Below are positions 35,561 to 43,130 of a stretch of 64,000 nucleotides of DNA, piece after piece (position 1 is the stretch's first letter; each line of letters begins with the position of its first letter). The stretch covers positions 2,141,662-2,205,661 of the forward strand of contig NZ_FOAF01000001.1 of the NCBI RefSeq assembly GCF_900109575.1, in the 5' to 3' direction. Below the pieces are notes generated by a model. It made no database searches, was not told the origin of the DNA, and was given only the letters and a program-made list of their open reading frames with translations. The DNA is from Olivibacter domesticus (GTDB lineage Bacteria > Bacteroidota > Bacteroidia > Sphingobacteriales > Sphingobacteriaceae). A program made the translations under genes and the position numbers.

Positions 35561-36415
35561 ATGCTTTATGAAAAACAGCATTTAGGATTGACTAATAGGT
35601 TGTTAGCTCGATATTGGGTATTTTTTATCGGATTCTTTTATTTGCAATGTACTTGGACCTGCTTTGCTCAGGGAATATCTATATCTCCTTCTCGTATTTT
35701 TTTCAAAGGGATTCCTGGGGAAACGGTGCAAGAAATGATCACCCTGACGAATAGTTCTTCGATACCGTTTAATTTTACGACGGGACTGAAAGATTGGTAT
35801 CGTGATTCAATAGGCAGAAAAGTTTATAGTGATCCCGGAACAGCGAACCATTCCAACAGTCAATGGTTAAAGCTCTCGGAATCCACTATTAACTTAAACC
35901 CGAACGAAACCAAACGCATAGCTGTATCGTTAACGGTTCCGCAAGATTCGTCAGCAAACAGTCTGACGAACAGCATGCTTTTCTTTACGCAAATGAAGGA
36001 GCAAAACAAGGTTTCAAAAGAACGAAAGCAGCTAGGTGTGAACGTCCTTTTAGAGGTGGGCGTACAGATTTATCATATACCATCCGGACTTACGTCTGGA
36101 GAACTGGATTTCTTAGCTTTTGAAGATCGAGGTGCTATTAGCATCGCGGCAGACAGCTTTCGACGAGTAGCGTTGAAGGTTAAAAATACTGGAAAAATTA
36201 ATAAGGACGCCCAAGTACGTTTTGAATTAACAAATATGCAAACCGGGAAGGAGATTCCAATAAAAACGACAGCAATAGCCATGTTGCCGGAAGCTGTACA
36301 ATGGATTTATGTAGATTTGCCGCTTTCACTGAAAGGGAAGTATTTAGGGGTTGCTATTTTAGACGCAGGAAATAATTATGAATTGCGGGTTGCCGAGAAA
36401 GAGATTCGTTATTAA
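35561..36415 (+). CDS. PapD-like periplasmic chaperone
   Basis: The 284-residue protein has a signal peptide ending CFAQ and an N-terminal immunoglobulin-like domain of pilus-chaperone type. ISISPSRIFFKGIPGETVQE matches the usual opening strand, SQWLKLSESTINLNPNETKR follows, then IAVSLTVPQDS. A second beta domain has RRVALKVKNTGKINKDAQVR. Chaperones of this kind complete the fold of fibre subunits in the periplasm by donor-strand pairing. It lies between the pilin-like and adhesin-like genes and overlaps the latter by 38 bp. Confidence 0.7.
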   Translation: MLYEKQHLGLTNRLLARYWVFFIGFFYLQCTWTCFAQGISISPSRIFFKGIPGETVQEMITLTNSSSIPFNFTTGLKDWYRDSIGRKVYSDPGTANHSNSQWLKLSESTINLNPNETKRIAVSLTVPQDSSANSLTNSMLFFTQMKEQNKVSKERKQLGVNVLLEVGVQIYHIPSGLTSGELDFLAFEDRGAISIAADSFRRVALKVKNTGKINKDAQVRFELTNMQTGKEIPIKTTAIAMLPEAVQWIYVDLPLSLKGKYLGVAILDAGNNYELRVAEKEIRY

Positions 36416-37793
36416 AGGCTTACTTTTTTGGTACCTTTCGCTCTCGATTCCAACGTATGGACAGATCGTCATTAATTTACCGCAAGCAAATATCACTTCA
36501 CGTTCAGTTTACACAGCTACGCTGGCGAGCGGCACCTATTCGAGCCTAATTAGCTTAATACCAAGCATCGAAGTAAGAGCAAATAGCGCCAACTTTGCCA
36601 ATACCGTTGGAGGATCGTCTACTCTGCCTTTGAATATTGCTCATATACGCTTAAGAAGCATAGGGTCTCTTTCGTTGTTAGGGCTGTCAGCCGAGGTCAC
36701 CTTGAATACATCTTATGGTTTACTGTACGCGGCCTTAGCCAGTATTTCATCAGGTGCTGTTACGGCCGATTATCGCATAACAACCGCTAGCCAAACCTGG
36801 GTGGCAGGCATTTACCGTACTCCAATCAATTTCAGGACCGGGCTCATATTCCCGAATCAAATTACCCCAACAACACCCAACTTAGATATAAATGTACCGG
36901 GATTTATTGCTCCCCAAACAACACTTCCTGCGCTAAGTTTACCGGTGAATAATCTGAGTTTTTTTAGAAACAGCACCGGCATCAACGCCTCAGGCAACAT
37001 TGCTGTTTCCACAACGGTACCCTACTTACTTAATCTGCAAACAACCGGTACTCAATTTTCGTTCAGCACCAGCAGCACTTATAATCAAGTACCCACGACC
37101 TCGGTTGGTCTTGTCAGTTCAACCTTATCGAATATAGCGACGGCAACGCCTATTACACTTTCTACTAGCTCCCAACCACTAACGGCTGCTTCGGGTATTG
37201 CAGTCCCTTTAAACAATAACCAAACATTGACGGCCAACTTTTCCATCACGGGGAATAACCTGAAAACCGGTTTTGTGCAAGCAGGCACCTATTCGGTACC
37301 TTTTACCTATACATGGAGTAAATTAACAAGTGCCTATCCCAACGGTGCTTTACAGGCACAACGAAATGGAAGCCTCCAAGTGGTGGTAAGTGACTTGTCC
37401 GAGCTAGTAGCTTTACAGCCAAGTGTCAGCCTCGTTTTCGATGATGTCACTGATTATCGGCAGGGCATAACACGGGATCTTACACAGCACCTCCGCATCA
37501 GTAAAACAACGCCTTATAGCCTTTACGTACGAGCATCAGCGGCCAATTTTTCAGGATCAGGCGGACAAATACCGGTGAATATATTACGTATTGGTGCCGC
37601 TTCAGGGCAAACGGGTATCAACACAGTTAGCCTCTCCACCACCCCCCAACAGTTGATAAACAATGCCAACCCAGTAATTGACAGAACCTTGGATATTCGC
37701 TATAGTATCCTTAACACGGCAGTATCACAATTACTTGGTAAACCGGCGGGTACTTACAGCACTACTGTTATTTACAGCTTTACCGCCCTTTAA
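36378..37793 (+). CDS. Adhesin-like secreted protein with three repeated beta-domains
   Basis: The 471-residue protein has a signal peptide (about residues 1-29, ending IPTYGQ). It is rich in Ser, Thr, Ala and Asn with no Cys after the signal. Three segments end in a similar way: ITTASQTWVAGIYRTPINFR near residue 150, FVQAGTYSVPFTYTW near 310 and KPAGTYSTTVIYSFTAL at the C-terminus. Each follows a T-A/L-x-Y/F-x-I strand, so the chain looks like three related domains. The last resembles the pilin-like protein at 35021. I infer a fibre tip or multi-domain subunit. ATG 36378 overlaps the chaperone gene by 38 bp, pointing to translational coupling. Confidence 0.65.
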   Translation: MNCGLPRKRFVIKGLLFWYLSLSIPTYGQIVINLPQANITSRSVYTATLASGTYSSLISLIPSIEVRANSANFANTVGGSSTLPLNIAHIRLRSIGSLSLLGLSAEVTLNTSYGLLYAALASISSGAVTADYRITTASQTWVAGIYRTPINFRTGLIFPNQITPTTPNLDINVPGFIAPQTTLPALSLPVNNLSFFRNSTGINASGNIAVSTTVPYLLNLQTTGTQFSFSTSSTYNQVPTTSVGLVSSTLSNIATATPITLSTSSQPLTAASGIAVPLNNNQTLTANFSITGNNLKTGFVQAGTYSVPFTYTWSKLTSAYPNGALQAQRNGSLQVVVSDLSELVALQPSVSLVFDDVTDYRQGITRDLTQHLRISKTTPYSLYVRASAANFSGSGGQIPVNILRIGAASGQTGINTVSLSTTPQQLINNANPVIDRTLDIRYSILNTAVSQLLGKPAGTYSTTVIYSFTAL

Positions 37794-37796
37794 CTA

Positions 37797-40619
37797 CTAG
37801 AATTTCTTAATCCCCACCTTACGGCGCTGATCACGGTACTTGAAATCCAGTATATATTTTTCCTGTGCTGCATTCATATTGATCTGTTCTACCTTATTTT
37901 CGATAGAGAAGGGCATGTCCTCCGTTTCAATCGTAATTTTGTAAATGTCCGGCGCTAAATAAAAAGTGTATTTACCTTCCTGATCGGTAAGCGTCTGATG
38001 CTGCCTACCCTGTGAATCGGTTGCAATGAGGCGAATACCCGATAAGAGCGGAGCAGTAGACTGATAGTTTTTACCCATAACCTGCATCCTTCCCTGCAGC
38101 ATTCTAGTTTGTGTAAGTGGAACTTCTATTGTTTTATTTTTATTGAGCACAATGGATACCGGTTCTGTACTTATCCACCCTTTGGTACTCACCAAATCAA
38201 CGGTATAATTTCCAATTGGCATGTGTTGAAATTCTGCTTGGCCAGAATTGTCTGTAACCGCGGTCTGATCGTTCATTTTCACCATGAGATCAGCAATGTA
38301 CGATTCATCTTCGTCTCGATTGCCATTATTATTCATATCGCCATAGTAGATTAGACGAAGTTTTTTTCCGTTGGACGCATGCATTGCGGCAAACTGTTTT
38401 TCAATTCCAATGCGAATTTGTCTCGTATCAAAAGAAGATCGAATGTAGCTGAAACCCACTTCCGCCGGTACAGCGGTCCTCATTTTCATTACCGTATAAA
38501 AAACATCGGTGGCAATCGCCCAATTGCCCTTCAATTGCCATCGCGCCGAACCATTTACTGAATAATTATGTGTATTCGTAAAACCATAATAATTATACAT
38601 GGCTGCCAGTTGTACCTGGAGTTTGTTTTTGAAAATTGTAAAATTAGTATTAGGACCTATGGAATACAATCGATACGCAGCATCATTTGCGTTGGCAAAC
38701 AAATCGCTCAGGTAATAAGGGTTTATTTGAATATAAGTACTAACGCCAAATAGGGGGTTGATATAGCTACCATTAACGCGTAAGGAGTGATAAGGATCGG
38801 GAGCCATAGGCGTCGTGCTTTCATAGACGTATCCGTAGTCAGCGTGCAAATAGAAACTATGCACAGGAGCAGCATAACTTAGGTTTAGTTGTGAACGGAT
38901 TGCAGCGGATTTCCATCGAGGTTGGCTCGCTCCATTAGGTGAATACGTTCCATTCCGTAAACGCTGTTGCATCAGATAGGGCTTGACTTCCAGACGAAAG
39001 CTGCCTAAACTCATGCTATAACCCAGTTCATAAACATAAATACTATTTTGAAAAGGTAAATAGCCATATCCATATCTTCTGCCCTGATAAGAAGGTCGGT
39101 TGTTCAACAAACTAACACGCGCGGAATATGTCTGCCCACTTTCTGTCGTTTTAAGTATTCGTGTATCACTTTGCAGAATACCGCGTCGAAGCCCTGTAAA
39201 GTAAGGACTACTATAGTAATTATTCGTGCTGAATTGATAGCCATTACGGGTAATCGAATAATCAACTCCTCCCGCCACCGCCCGTTTAGTGCTTGGCGTA
39301 TCGGTAAAAGTTTCCTGGCTATAACCGGCTTCTATTCTTAAGTTATGCTGCTCTCCTAGTTTAAATGGAATTGCCGTACTGACTTGATGACTATTTAAGG
39401 CATTAAATGATTGATGACTATGTACGTATGTCAAACGTCCCTCCTGCCCATCTCTTAAAAAATTATAATTTGCAGCCAAGATATTTTCATTCGGCAAATC
39501 ATTGAATATCTGCGAAGCAAGCATATAATTGTTTTGAAGCGCATATACACTTATACGATCCACGTCATTGAGATAATAACTGGCACGAGCACCACGACCA
39601 CTCAAGGCGTAGTCTAAATTTTCATATATATTACCCAATTTCACACCAAATTGCCTATTTCTATATGACAAATAGGTATCATAAAGATTCACGCCACCCA
39701 ATTGCTGATAGTAATCAAGATTCAATCGATAGTTCAAATTATGGTTGTTCGCCATGTTAAGTTGACCATTCGCTTGCATCTGGTAAATCTCATTATACTG
39801 ATTTAAGCTGAGATACCGAAAGGCAGCTGTATTATTGGGTGTCTGTGCGAAAGGGGCGTTGCTAAAGAAAGAACTAACACTGTTAACACTTTGAACACGC
39901 ACACGATATACTGCCAGTTGCTGGCCACTGGCGTCAACTGCCTGAATAGTAACCGAAAAATCAGAAGCCTGGCGACTGTCGGTTTTCTTCCGAGCGGTGA
40001 AGGGAACCAATTGACGACCACCCGGGGGTAGCGTCATGTTCATCTGTTCTCCTATAAATTCCAAACCCTCTGGGACCTCGCTTAAGATCAGTCGAAACGA
40101 AAGGGGAATCAGTCCGCTGTTTACACAATTCAACATTAGCTGTGTTTGGTTACTTGTTGGCTGCAAGAAGTAGACTGGCTGTTCCGTCTGCAGTGTCAAT
40201 GTGCGTATGTCTGCTAATTGCGTGTAAAAGTAAGCAGCCGAAGCCGCTTTCACATTATGATTCATTACTTTTAGGTGCACTCCAAAGTGTTGCAGGTTTT
40301 CGACGATCGTCTTTTTATCTGCTAAATACTTTACTGGAAATGCTTTCTGTTCGCCTGGTGAGATTCTTATCGTATCCGGTAAGGCAATGAGGGCATTATG
40401 CGACGCTTTGCTTGCTGGTTCCATTTTTAGAAGGACCGATTGCTTGCTATGGTTTTTCACTACGAGCTTATTACTAAATGTTTTACCGGGTTGTATAATA
40501 ATCGTATCTTTCTCGAAAGCGTAGATAAGTTCTGGAGGTTCTTGCGCATACAGATAAGTTGGGACTAACGCCATTGCGTAAAGAAGGATTACTATGGTCA
40601 AAATGCCTTTAAGGAGCAT
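37797..40619 (-). CDS. Usher-like outer-membrane barrel with flanking Ig-like domains
   Basis: The 940-residue protein starts with a signal peptide (ending TYLYAQ). About 230 residues of two immunoglobulin-like domains follow (SNKLVVKNHSKQSVLLKME, LPPGGRQLVPFTARK). The central 500 residues form a large barrel-like region rich in Tyr and Asn. Near residue 775 comes GDMNNNGNRDEDESYIADL, a metal-binding SdrD-type motif. Two carboxypeptidase-regulatory-like domains (TDNSGQAEFQHMPIGNYTVD; TDQEGKYTFYLAPDIYKITI) finish the chain. This resembles pilus ushers, which have a barrel with N- and C-terminal periplasmic domains. It converges on the adhesin gene with 3 bp between stops. Annotation as an unusual usher is inference. 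Confidence 0.6.
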   Translation of the reverse strand: MLLKGILTIVILLYAMALVPTYLYAQEPPELIYAFEKDTIIIQPGKTFSNKLVVKNHSKQSVLLKMEPASKASHNALIALPDTIRISPGEQKAFPVKYLADKKTIVENLQHFGVHLKVMNHNVKAASAAYFYTQLADIRTLTLQTEQPVYFLQPTSNQTQLMLNCVNSGLIPLSFRLILSEVPEGLEFIGEQMNMTLPPGGRQLVPFTARKKTDSRQASDFSVTIQAVDASGQQLAVYRVRVQSVNSVSSFFSNAPFAQTPNNTAAFRYLSLNQYNEIYQMQANGQLNMANNHNLNYRLNLDYYQQLGGVNLYDTYLSYRNRQFGVKLGNIYENLDYALSGRGARASYYLNDVDRISVYALQNNYMLASQIFNDLPNENILAANYNFLRDGQEGRLTYVHSHQSFNALNSHQVSTAIPFKLGEQHNLRIEAGYSQETFTDTPSTKRAVAGGVDYSITRNGYQFSTNNYYSSPYFTGLRRGILQSDTRILKTTESGQTYSARVSLLNNRPSYQGRRYGYGYLPFQNSIYVYELGYSMSLGSFRLEVKPYLMQQRLRNGTYSPNGASQPRWKSAAIRSQLNLSYAAPVHSFYLHADYGYVYESTTPMAPDPYHSLRVNGSYINPLFGVSTYIQINPYYLSDLFANANDAAYRLYSIGPNTNFTIFKNKLQVQLAAMYNYYGFTNTHNYSVNGSARWQLKGNWAIATDVFYTVMKMRTAVPAEVGFSYIRSSFDTRQIRIGIEKQFAAMHASNGKKLRLIYYGDMNNNGNRDEDESYIADLMVKMNDQTAVTDNSGQAEFQHMPIGNYTVDLVSTKGWISTEPVSIVLNKNKTIEVPLTQTRMLQGRMQVMGKNYQSTAPLLSGIRLIATDSQGRQHQTLTDQEGKYTFYLAPDIYKITIETEDMPFSIENKVEQINMNAAQEKYILDFKYRDQRRKVGIKKF

Positions 40620-40688
40620 GGCGTGTCTACATTAAAAATCCCCAAAAACAAATATTCGATTTAGCAAAGAAAATGGGAAAAGATCGGT

Positions 40689-40706
40689 GTCACATATCGA
40701 TGTGAC
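40689..40706 (-). promoter_or_regulatory. Hairpin/dyad between the LuxR-type gene and the usher-like gene
   Basis: GTCACAT (40689-40695) and ATGTGAC (40700-40706) pair perfectly over 7 bp around a 4-base centre. It starts right after the regulator's stop codon, 70 bp before the usher start. It could be a weak terminator, an attenuator, or an operator site for the regulator itself. Confidence 0.4.
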
Positions 40707-40710
40707 GACC

Positions 40711-41319
40711 TCAGGCTTTTAATTGAGCTATCAGCTCTCCTTTACTGTTTATATTAAGTTTGCGGTAAATTCGCTTGATATAAACCCGTACTGTATCAAC
40801 GGCTAAGTTATATCGATCAGCCACAAGTTTATAACTAAGTCCGTCGGCAATACCCTTTGCGATTTGCAATTCGCGGGCAGACAGCAGGTCTTCCTGTAGT
40901 TGTGCATGATGGATCCGATCTACCATTTCACGCGAGATAAAGGGGCTGATCACAGACCCCCCGTTGTGCGTAGCAATCAGTGCTGATGCGATATTATTTA
41001 AACAGGTAGATTTTAATAAGTAGCTCACTGCACCCGCACGAAGTGTTTCGAAAACCATATCAATACTGGCAACCTCGCTTAATATAATTATGTTCGTTTC
41101 GGGAAACTCTGCTTTAATTTGTTTAATAACTTTGACAGACGAACCTTTTAATTCTATGAGCGTTAAATGCGGTGGCTTCACTTTTTGCAATATGAGTGGG
41201 CCACCTAAACGTTCCAGTTCGAAAACAATATTGAGTTGATGACATCGTTGGTTCGTCAACAGGACTCTAATTGTGGTTCTCGTACGCTCGTCGGGAGCTA
41301 TTATTCCTACACTTATCAT
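40711..41319 (-). CDS. LuxR-type regulator with a degenerate receiver domain
   Basis: The 202-residue protein has the two-domain layout of NarL-type response regulators. In the receiver, the acidic pair is replaced by Ala-Pro (VGIIAPDERT), the phospho-acceptor Asp position is Glu (HLTLIELKG), and the following loop is a few residues short. The conserved Ser and Lys remain (IILSEV, YLLKS). The C-terminal LuxR helix-turn-helix is intact: LSARELQIAKGIADGLSYKL, TVRVYIKRIYRKL. Such a protein cannot be phosphorylated normally; the Glu may mimic phosphorylation. It lies 91 bp upstream of the usher-like gene on the same strand and is its likely regulator. Confidence 0.85.
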   Translation of the reverse strand: MISVGIIAPDERTRTTIRVLLTNQRCHQLNIVFELERLGGPLILQKVKPPHLTLIELKGSSVKVIKQIKAEFPETNIIILSEVASIDMVFETLRAGAVSYLLKSTCLNNIASALIATHNGGSVISPFISREMVDRIHHAQLQEDLLSARELQIAKGIADGLSYKLVADRYNLAVDTVRVYIKRIYRKLNINSKGELIAQLKA

Positions 41320-41436
41320 AATTACGATTCATAAAATAGATAGTTGGTAGTTGATGAACAATTAAATTTAATATTGGTTTGATAAAAATGTGAATTTATG
41401 TGAAATATATTTGTATAATTAGTGAATAAATGAGAA

Positions 41437-41457
41437 TATATGTATATTAAACATATA
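41437..41457. promoter_or_regulatory. Inverted repeat upstream of the LuxR-type gene
   Basis: TATATGT (41437-41443) and ACATATA (41451-41457) are perfect 7 bp arms with a 7-base spacer, about 120 bp before the regulator start. The AT-rich setting makes chance occurrence possible. Confidence 0.3.
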
Positions 41458-41593
41458 CACACAAAATTATAAATTGTATTTGATAGCGGTTATGTCAAGT
41501 ACATTTCCGATTGGCGGCTTTCGTCATTTCGTACGCAATGGCAAACTGAAAATGGTAGATTATATGACAAGGAAAACCACTAGTGCAAAATCT

Positions 41594-42124
41594 TTATAAC
41601 GCATTTAAGAAATCCAGGTACTGAGGAACACTTTTTTCAATCCATTCAACAGAGGAGTTGTACTCAATCCCATAGTATGCAAATAATGGCTTGTAATCGG
41701 CTTTTACATATTCAAAAGTTAGCTCAAATGGACGGGTTAACTCTTCCAAGGTATATTTGTATACTTCTGATGGGCCATATTCATGTTCATCAACCCCTAA
41801 CGAAATTGCCAGGGCAATTTTCTTACCTGAAACATGATAACCACTTTTGCTTCCATAAGCCCACCCATGCGTCAAAACTTCATCTAACCATTTCTTGAAA
41901 AGCGGAGGGCAATTGAACCAATAATAAGGAAACTGAAATACAATCTTGTCATATTGCTTAATCAGTTTTTGTTCCGCGAGCACATCAATTTTTTCATCGG
42001 GGTATACTTCGTATAGCTGATGGACCACATATTTGTCAGGAAATTTATTCAGTTCTTCAATCCATCTACTGTTAACAACCGAATTTTTAATATCGGGATG
42101 GATAACGATTACCAATGTTTTCAT
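41594..42124 (-). CDS. NAD(P)H:quinone oxidoreductase-like flavoprotein (MdaB/KefF family)
   Basis: This 176-residue flavodoxin-fold protein shows VIVIHPDIKNSVVNSRWIEE near the start, FQFPYYWFNCPPLFKKWLDE, which is the typical FMN/FAD-contacting stretch, and GWAYGSKSGYHVSGKKIALA followed by SLGVDEHEY. Family members reduce quinones or nitro compounds with NAD(P)H in the cytoplasm. It is divergent from an HxlR regulator with shared inverted repeats between them, a common arrangement for electrophile-responsive detoxification. Confidence 0.85.
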   Translation of the reverse strand: MKTLVIVIHPDIKNSVVNSRWIEELNKFPDKYVVHQLYEVYPDEKIDVLAEQKLIKQYDKIVFQFPYYWFNCPPLFKKWLDEVLTHGWAYGSKSGYHVSGKKIALAISLGVDEHEYGPSEVYKYTLEELTRPFELTFEYVKADYKPLFAYYGIEYNSSVEWIEKSVPQYLDFLNAL

Positions 42125-42140
42125 CTGTTTATTTTTTAAT

Positions 42141-42195
42141 GGTCAGATGGAGCCTGTTGCGTTCATCTGACCAAAATTTTAAAAATTATCTGATG
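42141..42195. promoter_or_regulatory. Candidate HxlR operator: repeated CATCTGA motifs
   Basis: GGTCAGATG (42141-42149) and CATCTGACC (42164-42172) form a perfect 9 bp inverted repeat with a 14-base spacer. A further related half-site, TATCTGATG, follows at 42187-42195, and TCATCTG overlaps the reductase start codon at 42121. The cluster lies in the 143 bp gap between the divergent genes, beside the reductase start. Confidence 0.65.
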
Positions 42196-42267
42196 CAAAA
42201 ATAAAATAGGTAATCCGTTTTTTTTACATTAGCTACCAATTGTGAGGTACTATAAAAAATGTAAGTA

Positions 42268-42624
42268 ATGTCTAAGATTAAAGAAACATCAACAAACTTT
42301 GCCAACAAACAGGCTTTAGCCGATGAATGCCCGGAAGCTTATGCTGCAAACATTATTGGCGGACAATGGGCTTTGGTAATTTGTTCCTGGTTAATAAGCG
42401 GAAAACTCAGATTTGGTGAATTGAAAAAAAAATTACCAAACATAACCGAACGAATGCTGACCTTGCAGCTGCGGAAATTGGAGGAAAACAAAATTGTGAA
42501 ACGGACCATTTATGCAGAAGTGCCACCACGGGTAGAATACGAACTAAGCCCAATTGGCTACGAATTAAAACCTATTATTAAACAACTCGAAAAGTGGGGA
42601 GAGAAACACAAAAGCCTAACGTAA
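42268..42624 (+). CDS. HxlR-family transcriptional regulator
   Basis: The 118-residue winged-helix regulator has the family's N-terminal Cys in DECPEAYAANIIGGQWALVI, the recognition-helix region RFGELKKKLPNITERMLTLQL, RKLEENKIVKRTIYAEVPPR as the wing, and VEYELSPIGYEL. HxlR proteins often sense electrophiles or aldehydes through the conserved Cys. It likely represses the divergent reductase gene through the CATCTGA sites (inference). Confidence 0.92.
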   Translation: MSKIKETSTNFANKQALADECPEAYAANIIGGQWALVICSWLISGKLRFGELKKKLPNITERMLTLQLRKLEENKIVKRTIYAEVPPRVEYELSPIGYELKPIIKQLEKWGEKHKSLT

Positions 42625-42725
42625 AAGGAGTAATCAATTTTTAAAACCACCCAAACAGATGGTAGAAATCTACTTCAAGCCTCGCCATTAGCCACAAAAA
42701 ATAAACAAACACATTGCACAAAAAA

Positions 42726-42752
42726 TTCCCCCGGTAACCAAACGCGGGGGAA
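42726..42752 (-). terminator. GC-rich hairpin with a T-run on the minus strand
   Basis: TTCCCCCG (42726-42733) and CGGGGGAA (42745-42752) pair perfectly. On the minus strand it is followed directly by TTTTTTGTGC, the form of an intrinsic terminator, yet no minus-strand gene ends here. The rest of 42625-43019 shows no convincing gene. Confidence 0.5.
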
Positions 42753-43019
42753 CAACCAATATAAACCAATAACCAATCTCGATCAGATTTTTTATTTATC
42801 CGCTAAACAGCTCTTTGTTGTTATAGAAGTGATCATTTAGTTAAAGCAAAATTATTTCAACTATTTAATCCACAGGAGTATAAATCATAAAAAAACTAGC
42901 AAATATGTTTACAATCATAGGAGTCTAAAAACTTAGGCTGCAACCGATCTTAATAGCTGCCTTGACATTTTTCCTACTATTTTAAACATTTATGCTAACC
43001 CGCTATATACTTCTAAAAG

Positions 43020-43046
43020 TAGTTTTGACTTAAGCGACGAAGTCAA
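43020..43046 (+). promoter_or_regulatory. Candidate susC promoter with overlapping inverted repeat
   Basis: TAGTTTTG (43020-43027) is a perfect TAnnTTTG. It is preceded by TACTTCTAAAAGTA, an inverted repeat of TACTT. TTGACTT (43025-43031) and AAGTCAA (43040-43046) form a second dyad over the expected transcription start. No -33 TTG is seen at the right distance, which fits an activator-dependent promoter. Confidence 0.5.
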
Positions 43047-43130
43047 GACAAATCTAAGATTGGAGAATATCTTGACAACCATCCTTAAGCTAATCAAAAC
43101 CAAGAAAACCATATTATGAACTAACGATTT

